Assembly: GCF_000337775.1 (NCBI RefSeq)
Contig: NZ_AOLQ01000054.1
Coordinates: 1-64,000 of the forward strand
Length of the DNA: 64,000 bases
From: Haloarcula vallismortis ATCC 29715
Lineage (GTDB): Archaea > Halobacteriota > Halobacteria > Halobacteriales > Haloarculaceae
Direction: 5' to 3'
Under the pieces are notes generated by a model. It was not told where the DNA came from. It ran no database searches and saw only the letters and a program-made list of their open reading frames with translations. Shown here piece by piece: positions 24,416-32,196 of the stretch. Every line of letters starts with the position of its first letter. The first letter of the stretch is position 1. The position numbers and the translations under genes were made by a program.

Positions 24416-26896
24416 CTATTTACGGTCGCCAGATCGGTCGTCGAGCGCCGTCTTCACGTCGTCTGCGGTGAACGGTAGCTCGGTCAGCCGGACGCCGACG
24501 GCGTCGCGGATCGCGTTCGAAAGCGCTGGCGGAACCCCGTTTGTCGGGAGTTCCGCGATAGACTTTGCGCCGAACGGACCCGTGGGTTCGTGTGTTTCGA
24601 CGAGAACTGTCTCCATTTCTGGGTGGTCCGTCGTCCGCGGCATTCCGTACTGGCGAAAGCCGAGCACTTCGGGGTTCCCGTCGTCGTCGAAGGTCAGATC
24701 GCCGCTCGTGGCGTATTCGAGGCTCATGTGCTCGCCGCCCTCTATCTGGCCCTCGACCAGTGCGGGGTTGATGGCGACGCCGCAATCCGCCGCGAACGCC
24801 AGCTTGTTGAGTTCGTATTCGCCGGTCTCCGTATCGACAGTTACGTCGACGAACTGCGCACCGTAGGGCGGTGGGCTCTCGTCGGTTGAGTGGTTGCCGT
24901 CCCCGAGGATGTGTTCGCGCTCGTCGTCGCCGTAGGTCGCTTCGTAGCCGATCTCCTCCAGCGATACGCGGTTCCCGGTTCGCTCGCTGTACACGCTGCC
25001 GTCGCCGGTGTCGAGTGCTTCTGGCGACTCCCCGAGCAGTTTCGACCCCCACTCCAGTAACCGCTCTTTCGCGTCTTCGGCGGCCTTCTTTACCGCTCGA
25101 CCGCTGATGTACGTCGTCGAGGATGCGTACGCGCCGTAATCGAACGGCGTCAGGTCGGTGTCGGCGGCGATGACGACGACATCTTCTGGAGTGCAGCCCA
25201 GTACCTCGGCGGTGATCTGGGAGAACATCGTGTCCGCGCCGGTACCGGTGTCGACCCCGCCGACCTGCAGGTGGAAGCTCCCGTCCTCGTTCATCTGTAC
25301 CTGTGCCGCGCCGAGTTCCTTCCCCGCAACGCCGCTTCCCTGGGCGATGAGCGCCATTCCGACCCCGCGCTCACGGTGGTCCTCGTCTGGTTGTTCGAGC
25401 TCGTCGTAGCCGATTGCTTCCTTCCCGCGCTCGACACATTCGCGGATGCCACACGAGCGAATCTCGCGGGTGAACCGGTCGCCGTCTTTCAGAATTGCGA
25501 CGCTCCGGTCGATGTCGCCCTCTCGCACCGCGTTCTGCAGGCGGAATTCGATAGGGTCGAAATCGAGCCGGCGGGCCACCTCGTCCATGTGTGCTTCGAC
25601 GGCGAAATGCCCCTGTGGAGCGCCGTAGCCCCGCATAGCCGCCCCCATCGGGAGGTTCGTGTGGACCACATCGCCAGAAAAGCGGACGTTCGGAACGCGT
25701 GGATAGAGCGGGAGCGGCTTCGTTCCGACGTTGTTCGCGACGGTCATGCCGTGGGTGCCGTAGGCCCCCGAGTTCGACAGCGTGTAGAGGTCCATCGCCT
25801 CGATATCGCCCTCGTCCGTCACGGCCGTCTTCATGCGCATCCGCATCGGATGGCGAAAGCGAAGCGCGGTGAACTCCTCCTGCCGGCTCATCTCCAGTTT
25901 GACCGGCCGGTCGGCCGCCAGATGCAATGCGAACGCTATCGGCTCGATTGCCATCTCCTGTTTCGACCCGAATCCAGCGCCGATTCGCGGCTTCTTCACC
26001 CGCACGTCGCGGATGGGAACGTCGAACAGGTGGGCTATCTGGCGGCGGGTGTGAAAGGGGACCTGCGTCGCTGTGATGAACGTGTGACGCTCGTCCTCGT
26101 CCGTGTAGGCGATGGTCGTGTGCGGTTCCGGGACGCAGTGGGACTGGTATGGCGTTTCCCACTCCGTCTGGACGACATGTCGGTCCGTCGCAGCCTCGGC
26201 TGTCTCGAACGCCGCGTCCACGTCCCCCAGTTCCCCGTCGAAGTGGGATTCGAGGTTTCTCGCGTAATCCGCGCCCGACTGCTTGTTTTCCACGTCGTCG
26301 GTTTCAAACAGTTGTGGCGCGTCCTCCGCAAGGGCTTCTTCGGGATCGAACACGGCGTCGAGTTCCCGGTACTCGATCTCGATCTTCCGTGCGGCTCGGT
26401 CGGCCGTTTCTGGGTCCTCAGCCGCCACTGCGGCGACTGGGTCGCCGACGAAGCGGACGTGCTCGCGTAACACGTTCAGGTCCCACGGGCTCGGCTCGGG
26501 GTAGGACTGGCCCGAACTGGAGTACAGCTTGTCCGGGACCACGTCGTCAAAGGGCGTGATGACGGCGCGGACGCCATCCATCGCCTCGGCGGCGCTCGTG
26601 TCGACTGATTCGACGTAGCCGTGGGCGATGTCACTGCGAACCACCTTCCCGTGAGCGAGGTCCGGAAACCGGTCGTGGTAGTCCGCCGTGTAGCGAGCCT
26701 CACCGGTGACGATCTTGCGCGCGTCGTCTTTCTCCTCGTTCACGGTAATGGCGTCGCGCTCGGATTCGGCCTTCCGGTCGGGTTCGCGTGCTACGTCCGC
26801 CTCTGCCTCTCCTTCAACTTCGGCAGAATCCGCTTCGTCTATCCCTGTCGTGTCTGACCGCCCGTCTGTCTCTCGGGCTCGGTCGGAATCACTCAC
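24416..26896 (-). CDS. Xanthine dehydrogenase-family molybdenum subunit, copy 1
   Basis: An 826-residue molybdenum-binding large subunit of the xanthine oxidase family. The first 50 residues are an acidic, low-complexity extension; the hammerhead domain begins near KIVTGEARYTADYHDRFPDLAHGKVVRSDIAHG. PRIGAGFGSKQEMAIEPIAFAL, MRGYGAPQGHFAVEAHMDE, GGVDTGTGADTMFSQITAEVLG and FDYGAYASSTTYISG contact the cofactor. The C-terminal GPFGAKSIAELPTN carries the candidate catalytic Glu of the family. Start GTG 26896 overlaps the iron-sulfur subunit stop (GTGA). No FAD subunit gene is nearby. Substrate is probably a purine or other N-heterocycle. The copy is paralogous to 27587-30034. Confidence 0.9.
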   Translation of the reverse strand: MSDSDRARETDGRSDTTGIDEADSAEVEGEAEADVAREPDRKAESERDAITVNEEKDDARKIVTGEARYTADYHDRFPDLAHGKVVRSDIAHGYVESVDTSAAEAMDGVRAVITPFDDVVPDKLYSSSGQSYPEPSPWDLNVLREHVRFVGDPVAAVAAEDPETADRAARKIEIEYRELDAVFDPEEALAEDAPQLFETDDVENKQSGADYARNLESHFDGELGDVDAAFETAEAATDRHVVQTEWETPYQSHCVPEPHTTIAYTDEDERHTFITATQVPFHTRRQIAHLFDVPIRDVRVKKPRIGAGFGSKQEMAIEPIAFALHLAADRPVKLEMSRQEEFTALRFRHPMRMRMKTAVTDEGDIEAMDLYTLSNSGAYGTHGMTVANNVGTKPLPLYPRVPNVRFSGDVVHTNLPMGAAMRGYGAPQGHFAVEAHMDEVARRLDFDPIEFRLQNAVREGDIDRSVAILKDGDRFTREIRSCGIRECVERGKEAIGYDELEQPDEDHRERGVGMALIAQGSGVAGKELGAAQVQMNEDGSFHLQVGGVDTGTGADTMFSQITAEVLGCTPEDVVVIAADTDLTPFDYGAYASSTTYISGRAVKKAAEDAKERLLEWGSKLLGESPEALDTGDGSVYSERTGNRVSLEEIGYEATYGDDEREHILGDGNHSTDESPPPYGAQFVDVTVDTETGEYELNKLAFAADCGVAINPALVEGQIEGGEHMSLEYATSGDLTFDDDGNPEVLGFRQYGMPRTTDHPEMETVLVETHEPTGPFGAKSIAELPTNGVPPALSNAIRDAVGVRLTELPFTADDVKTALDDRSGDRK

Positions 26897-27471
26897 TGGT
26901 CGCCCTCCATGCAGCCGCAGTCGGTGCGCAAACACTCGATCTCGGCGGTGGTTCCGCTGTCGCTATTGAGAGTCGGCCCACCGTCCGTGGCGACGGCTGT
27001 CCCGTCGTCCATCTGTTCGGCGGCGTCCAGCACCGCCGCGACGATTTTCTTGTAGCCGGTACACCGACAGAGGTTGTCCGACAGCGCCTCGCGGACCTCC
27101 TGTTCGGTCGGGGCCGGATTCTCTTCCAGCAGCGCCGTCGAGCGCATAATCATCCCAGGAATGCAAAACCCGCACTGCAGCGCAGTATTATCTACGAACG
27201 CCTGTTGCACCGGATGCAGGTCGTCTTGTGTACCCAGACCTTCGATTGTCTCGACGGCTGCGCCCTGCACTGTCGTCACCGGCTTGACGCAGGATTTCAC
27301 CGGCTCCCCGTCGACGCGCACCGTACAGAAGCCGCACGCGCCAGTGTCACATCCCCGCTTCGCGCCGGTGTACCCGTTCCGTCGAAGAACGTCGAGAAGC
27401 GAATCGGATTTCGACGCTTCGACAGTCCGTTCCACACCGTTCAGTTCCAGTTCGATTTCCATATGGCTCAT
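26893..27471 (-). CDS. Xanthine dehydrogenase-family iron-sulfur subunit, copy 1
   Basis: A 192-residue small subunit with two [2Fe-2S] domains, which passes electrons out of the molybdenum site. The plant-type cluster has Cys41, Cys46, Cys49 and Cys61 (GCDTGACGFC...C). The second has Cys100, Cys103, Cys135 and Cys137 (CGFC...CRC). All eight ligands are intact. It ends with an unusual tail containing Cys180, Cys185 and Cys187 (DCGCMEGDQ), absent from ordinary small subunits. Start at 27471 (MSHMEIEL) is preferred but 27462 (MEIEL) is equally possible. Stop overlaps the large subunit's GTG. Confidence 0.9.
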   Translation of the reverse strand: MSHMEIELELNGVERTVEASKSDSLLDVLRRNGYTGAKRGCDTGACGFCTVRVDGEPVKSCVKPVTTVQGAAVETIEGLGTQDDLHPVQQAFVDNTALQCGFCIPGMIMRSTALLEENPAPTEQEVREALSDNLCRCTGYKKIVAAVLDAAEQMDDGTAVATDGGPTLNSDSGTTAEIECLRTDCGCMEGDQ

Positions 27472-27586
27472 CAGCTCGCTGGCTATGTCAGGTACGTGAC
27501 GAACAGAAGGGTAAATAGCTATCGCGGATTTGCGATATGGCACGCCGACACACCGGTCTTTGCCGTGACTGGCTCCGTGTCCCGAG

Positions 27587-30034
27587 TCAGGCTTCGCGCT
27601 CGTCCAGTTTTGACTCGATTTTCTCGGCGGTAATGGGCATTTCCCGGATACGGACTCCGACGGCATCCCGGACGGCGTTTGACAGCGCCGGCGGGACCGT
27701 GTTAGTCGGGACTTCGGCGACTGATTTCGCGCCAAACGGACCGGTCGGTTCGTGGGTCTCGACCAGAATTGACTCGATGGGCGGCGTCTCGGTTGCCGAC
27801 GGCAGGCCGTACTCGTCGAAGTCCGTCACCTCAGCCCGCCCCTCGTCGTCGAGCGTGATTCCGTCGCTGACGGCCATCTCGTAGCTCATGTGATTTGCGC
27901 CCTCGATCTGGCCCTCGGCCATGCCGGGGTTGATGGCGACGCCGCAGTCGACCGCGACAACCAGTTTATGAACGTCGAACTCGCCGGTGGTTTCGTCGAC
28001 GGTCACGTCGGCAAATTGCGCGGCGAATGGTGGGGGGCTCTCCTCGGTGCAGTGGGTCCCCTTTCCCAGAATGTGTTCGCGCTCGTCGTCGCCGTAGGCG
28101 GCCTCGTAGCCGATGTCTTCAAGCGTGACGGACTTGCCGCTGGCCTCGCTGTATACGGTTCCGTCACCGGTCTCCAACTCCTCGACTGGCTCCTCTAGCA
28201 GTTTCGACCCCCAGTCGAGAATTCGTGCTTTCGCATCTTCCGCGGCCTTCTTGACGGCCATACCGCTGATGTACGTCGTCGAAGAGGCGTACGCCCCGTA
28301 GTCGAAGGGCGTCACATCAGTATCGGAGGACTTGACGACTATGTCGGACTCATCACAGCCCAGTACTTCCGCGGCAATCTGGAGGAATGCCGTGTCAGCG
28401 CCCGTTCCGATGTCGACGCCCCCGACCTGCAGGTGGAAGCTCCCGTCCTCGTTCATCATTATCTGGGCGGCCCCGAGTTCGTCCCCGGCGACGCCGGTCC
28501 CCTGAGCAGATAGCGCCATCCCGATGCCGCGGTGCAGATGGTCTTCTTCGGGCTGTTCGAGGTCGTCGTAGCCGATTGCTGCCTTTCCGCGCTCGATACA
28601 CTCGTCGAGGCCACACGAGCGAATACGTCGGTTCGCCCCTTCGCCGCCCATCATCCCCGCAATCTCGTCGAGGTCACCGACCTCCATGTGATGCCGGCGT
28701 CGGAATTCGATAGGGTCGAGACCGAGGTCGCGGGCGACCTCGTCGAGATGGCCTTCAAGCGCGAGCGTCCCCTGTGGCGCGCCGTAGCCCCGCATCGCGC
28801 CGGTCTGTGGTGTGTTCGTGTGGACAATATCGGCCTCGAAGCGGGCGTTCGGGACCTTCGAGTACAGCGGCATCGGTTTGCTCCCGACGTTGCCAGCGAC
28901 GGTCATGCCGTGGCTGCCGTACGCGCCGGTGTTCGACAGGGCGTACAGGTCGATGGCCTCGATGTCACCGTCGTCGGTGACGGCTGTCTTCGCTTTGACC
29001 GTCATCGGATGGCGCGAGCGCATCGCGTAGAACTCCTCCTCGCGGCTGGCTTCGTAGAGGACCGGCCGGTCGGTGGCAAGCGACAGCGCGAGCGGAATCG
29101 GCTCGACGACCATCGCCTGTTTCCCGCCGAACCCGCCGCCGACGCGTGGCTTCTGCACGCGGATGTCACGGATGGGGATGTCGAACAGGTGGGCGAGCTG
29201 TCTCCGGGTGTGGTTGGGCACCTGTGTGCTGGTGATGAGAACGTGGCGGTCGTCCTCGTTCGTGTACGCCAACGAGGTGTGTTTCTCGACGTTGGCGTGG
29301 GACTGCCGGATGGTTTCCCATTCGCTCTCATGCACGTGGGCCTCGCCGCCGAGCGCCGAATCCACGTCACCCAGCTCGCCCCCGATATGGGACATCCGGT
29401 TGCGGTCGTAGTCGTGGCCGACGATCTCGTTCTCGACCTCGCCGCCCTCGAACAACTGCGGCGCGTCTTCGTCGAAGGCCGCCTCCGGGTCAGTGACGTA
29501 GTCGTACTCCTCGTAAGATACCTTGATGGCCTCGACGGCGTCCGTTGCAGTCGCCCGGTCCTCGGCGGCGACGGCGGCAATTGGGTCGCCGATGTAGCGG
29601 ACGTGTTCGTTCAGCACCTGCATGTCCCACGGGCTCGGCTCGGGATATGACTGTCCGGCGCTGGTGTATTTTGTGTTCGGCACTGCGTCGGATTCGGGTG
29701 TCAAGACCGCGTCGACGCCATCCATCGCCTCGGCCGCGCTCGTGTCGATATCGGTCACGCGGCCGTGTGGAATTTCGCTTCGGACGACCGCTGCGTACGC
29801 GAGGTTCGGATATCGCTCCTCGTAGTCGGCGGTGTACTTCGCCTGCCCGGTGACGAGCTTTCGGTCGTCGTACTTCTCCGCCCGGTGGGAGACGCTGTCG
29901 CGCTCGTCGGGTGCCTTGTCGTTGTTCTCGGGTTCGTCCCATTCGAGCGGGTGCTCCTCGTCCCGCCCGTCTTCGATGGCCTCTGACTGGGAGGCCGTGC
30001 CCCCGTCGGCCTTGGCCGTCTCGTCGTCACTCAT
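27587..30034 (-). CDS. Xanthine dehydrogenase-family molybdenum subunit, copy 2
   Basis: An 815-residue molybdenum subunit closely related to the copy at 24416-26896, with the same blocks: KLVTGQAKYTADYEERYPNL, PRVGGGFGGKQAMVVEPIPLAL, MRGYGAPQGTLALEGHLDEVA, GGVDIGTGADTAFLQIAAEVLG, FDYGAYASSTTYISG and GPFGAKSVAEVPTN with the candidate catalytic Glu. It also has an acidic N-terminal extension of about 50 residues. The start at 30034 overlaps the small-subunit stop by 8 nt (ATGAGTGA). The two large subunits probably arose by duplication, and different substrates or one selenium-dependent and one sulfur-dependent version are possible. Confidence 0.9.
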   Translation of the reverse strand: MSDDETAKADGGTASQSEAIEDGRDEEHPLEWDEPENNDKAPDERDSVSHRAEKYDDRKLVTGQAKYTADYEERYPNLAYAAVVRSEIPHGRVTDIDTSAAEAMDGVDAVLTPESDAVPNTKYTSAGQSYPEPSPWDMQVLNEHVRYIGDPIAAVAAEDRATATDAVEAIKVSYEEYDYVTDPEAAFDEDAPQLFEGGEVENEIVGHDYDRNRMSHIGGELGDVDSALGGEAHVHESEWETIRQSHANVEKHTSLAYTNEDDRHVLITSTQVPNHTRRQLAHLFDIPIRDIRVQKPRVGGGFGGKQAMVVEPIPLALSLATDRPVLYEASREEEFYAMRSRHPMTVKAKTAVTDDGDIEAIDLYALSNTGAYGSHGMTVAGNVGSKPMPLYSKVPNARFEADIVHTNTPQTGAMRGYGAPQGTLALEGHLDEVARDLGLDPIEFRRRHHMEVGDLDEIAGMMGGEGANRRIRSCGLDECIERGKAAIGYDDLEQPEEDHLHRGIGMALSAQGTGVAGDELGAAQIMMNEDGSFHLQVGGVDIGTGADTAFLQIAAEVLGCDESDIVVKSSDTDVTPFDYGAYASSTTYISGMAVKKAAEDAKARILDWGSKLLEEPVEELETGDGTVYSEASGKSVTLEDIGYEAAYGDDEREHILGKGTHCTEESPPPFAAQFADVTVDETTGEFDVHKLVVAVDCGVAINPGMAEGQIEGANHMSYEMAVSDGITLDDEGRAEVTDFDEYGLPSATETPPIESILVETHEPTGPFGAKSVAEVPTNTVPPALSNAVRDAVGVRIREMPITAEKIESKLDEREA

Positions 30035-30605
30035 CGCACCCACCTCCACAGCAACCGGTCGACTCAGATCCGCGCAGCGGCGCACTGACCGACTGGCCGC
30101 CGTCCGCGGCGACCGACTGCGCCCCCTGTATCCGTTCTGCCGCGTCGAGAACGGCTTCGACCGGCTTCTGATAGCCGGTACAGCGACAGACGTTGTCGTC
30201 CAGCGCCTCCCGGACCTCCTGCTCGGTTGGGTCGGGGTTCGAATCCAGCAGTGCCACCGCCTGAATCACCATCCCCGGGATACAGAACCCGCACTGGACG
30301 GCGAAGTTATCGACGAACGCCTGCTGGACCGGGTGCAGGTCGTCCTGTGTCCCGAGCGCTGCGACGGTCTGTATCTCACTCCCATCGGCGTCCTCCGCGG
30401 CCATTCCGCAGGCCATCACGACTTCGCCGTCAACGAACACCTTCGATGCGCCACAGGTCCCGCCGTCGCAACCACATTTCACGCCGATGTAGCCGTGTTG
30501 TCTCAAAACCGTCGCCAAGTCGTCCGCCGACCCGGCTTCGACTGTCGCCCGCTCGCCGTTGATCGTGAGTTCGATATCCACAGAGTTCCCTCCAGTTTTT
30601 GGCAT
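30027..30605 (-). CDS. Xanthine dehydrogenase-family iron-sulfur subunit, copy 2, with altered cluster site
   Basis: A 192-residue small subunit. The second [2Fe-2S] site is normal (Cys105, Cys108, Cys140, Cys142). The plant-type site reads CGCDGGTCGAS...AC: Cys46, Cys51 and Cys66 are present, but the third ligand is Ser54 instead of Cys, and an extra Cys44 lies two residues before Cys46. The nucleotide sequence confirms a serine codon, so this is no frame slip. Like copy 1 it ends in a cysteine-rich tail (Cys185, Cys186, Cys190). The Met at 30605 is used; GTG at 30581 would be an alternative. It is the first gene of its pair. Confidence 0.9.
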   Translation of the reverse strand: MPKTGGNSVDIELTINGERATVEAGSADDLATVLRQHGYIGVKCGCDGGTCGASKVFVDGEVVMACGMAAEDADGSEIQTVAALGTQDDLHPVQQAFVDNFAVQCGFCIPGMVIQAVALLDSNPDPTEQEVREALDDNVCRCTGYQKPVEAVLDAAERIQGAQSVAADGGQSVSAPLRGSESTGCCGGGCDE

Positions 30606-30814
30606 GCGATACGGACACACGCCTGTTAGTGAACACGTGTGCAACACCATCTCATATATGTATGGTCCACAGGTGCCTGCTCGCAATGTTGCCAGAAGCA
30701 ATCACGGCCACGCCCCACCACAGGACAATTGGATGGCACAGCTACGACAGACGTGTCGGTTACTGTGTGTCGTGTGCCAAATCTGTGACAGAATCACTCT
30801 GCGAACGGACCCAC

Positions 30815-32047
30815 TCACTCGGCGGCCTTTGCCTGTACGGCGTTCAGTAGTACCTCCGCCCCGGTGACGATGTCATCCCATTCAGTAAACTCGCTTTCGC
30901 GATGGCTGATTCCGTCAACGCTTGGGACAAAAATCATGCTCGTCGGGGTTATCTTGTTGAGGTAGTTCGCGTCGTGGCCCGCACCGCTGACGAGCCGTGT
31001 GTACTCACAGCCGACCGTCTCGGCGGCCTCGACGACCGTGTCGATGCAGTCTTGATCGAACGGGTCCGCGTCGACTCGCATGATTTCCTCCATCTCGTAT
31101 TCGAGCCCTTCGCGCTCGGCGGCGTGGGCGACCTCCGCGCTGATCTGTTCGACAGCCGCATCGACAACAGCATCGTCGTACGAGCGGAAGTCGAGCGTGA
31201 ACTCCACCGTCTCGGGGATGACGTTGATAGCGTTCGGCCACACATCGACGCTACCGACCGTGCCGACGAGGTCTGTCCCCTCGGTTGCTGTGATCCGGCG
31301 GACGGCCCGTGTCACGTCCGCCGTCGCCACGAAGGCGTCGTGGCGCATATCCATCGGTGTCGGCCCAGCGTGGTTGGCCTGTCCCTCGAAGGTGACATTC
31401 AGCCACGAAAAGCCGAACACGCCCTCGACGGCGGCGACGGGGATGTCCTGCTGTTCGAGAAACGGCCCCTGTTCGACGTGCATCTCGAAGTAGCAGTGGA
31501 TATCGTCCGCTTCACAGGGTGTTTCGCCCTTGTAGCCGATGCGTTCGAGTTCGTCGCCGAACCGCTTCCCGTCCTTGTCCTCGCGCTCGTACGCGTAGTC
31601 GAGGTCGAAGATATCACAGTAGACGCCGCTACCGAGCATGTCCGGCTGGAAGCGGACACCCTCCTCGTTGCTCCAGGCGACGACCTCTAGCGGGCGTTCG
31701 GTCCTCTCCCCGGCGTCATTGAATGCCTCGATGACTTCCAGCGCACCGAGGACGCCGATAACGCCGTCGTACCGCCCGCCGTTGTACTGGCTGTCGATGT
31801 GCGACCCGAACAGGACCGGCGCGGCGTCGCTCACCGCTCCGTCTCGCCGACCGAAGATGTTTCCCATCGTGTCAATACGGACCTCTAGCCCGGCCTCGCG
31901 GAACCACTCGACCAGCGTGTCCCGGGCCGCCTTGTTCTCGTCGGACAGGCTCGGCCTGTTCACGCCGCCCCGTTCCGTCGCGCCGATCTTGTTGAACGTA
32001 TCGAAGCGCCGTCTGAACCGTTCGCTGTCGAGACTGACGGATGGCAT
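30815..32047 (-). CDS. Zn-dependent hydantoinase/carbamoylase-type amidase (allantoate amidohydrolase-like)
   Basis: A 410-residue M20-type di-zinc amidohydrolase of the allantoate amidohydrolase / N-carbamoylase / beta-ureidopropionase group. Zinc ligands: His in FGSHIDSQYNGGRYDG with Asp in the same loop, Glu pair in WSNEEGVRFQPDMLGS, His in MHVEQGPFLEQ, and a C-terminal SGAGHDANYL. A MRHDAF substrate-binding loop is near residue 240. The Met at 32047 is chosen because the family begins within a few residues of it; the upstream frame would overlap the divergent promoter. With an allantoinase-like gene at 44702-46045 it suggests breakdown of ureides. Confidence 0.85.
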   Translation of the reverse strand: MPSVSLDSERFRRRFDTFNKIGATERGGVNRPSLSDENKAARDTLVEWFREAGLEVRIDTMGNIFGRRDGAVSDAAPVLFGSHIDSQYNGGRYDGVIGVLGALEVIEAFNDAGERTERPLEVVAWSNEEGVRFQPDMLGSGVYCDIFDLDYAYEREDKDGKRFGDELERIGYKGETPCEADDIHCYFEMHVEQGPFLEQQDIPVAAVEGVFGFSWLNVTFEGQANHAGPTPMDMRHDAFVATADVTRAVRRITATEGTDLVGTVGSVDVWPNAINVIPETVEFTLDFRSYDDAVVDAAVEQISAEVAHAAEREGLEYEMEEIMRVDADPFDQDCIDTVVEAAETVGCEYTRLVSGAGHDANYLNKITPTSMIFVPSVDGISHRESEFTEWDDIVTGAEVLLNAVQAKAAE

Positions 32048-32114
32048 TGGGTAGCTGTTCCGCGGTGTCGTCTTGAAGATTGTGTCGGGGTGGCGTCCCA
32101 CAGGCCGACAGACG

Positions 32115-32123
32115 CCGTGTGGC
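32115..32123. promoter_or_regulatory. CCGTGTGGC motif in a divergent promoter
   Basis: CCGTGTGGC lies in the 149-bp region between the amidase (starting 32047, minus) and the D-aminoacylase-like gene (starting 32197, plus). Another CACACACGG lies at 32141-32149. Both resemble the motif found at other promoters of this island. Confidence 0.45.
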
Positions 32124-32196
32124 ACGCACTCGCCCGCTGTCACACACGGTTGAGACCACCGAAAGAGCCAAACGACCGTTCCGCGAGTCGGCAGAC

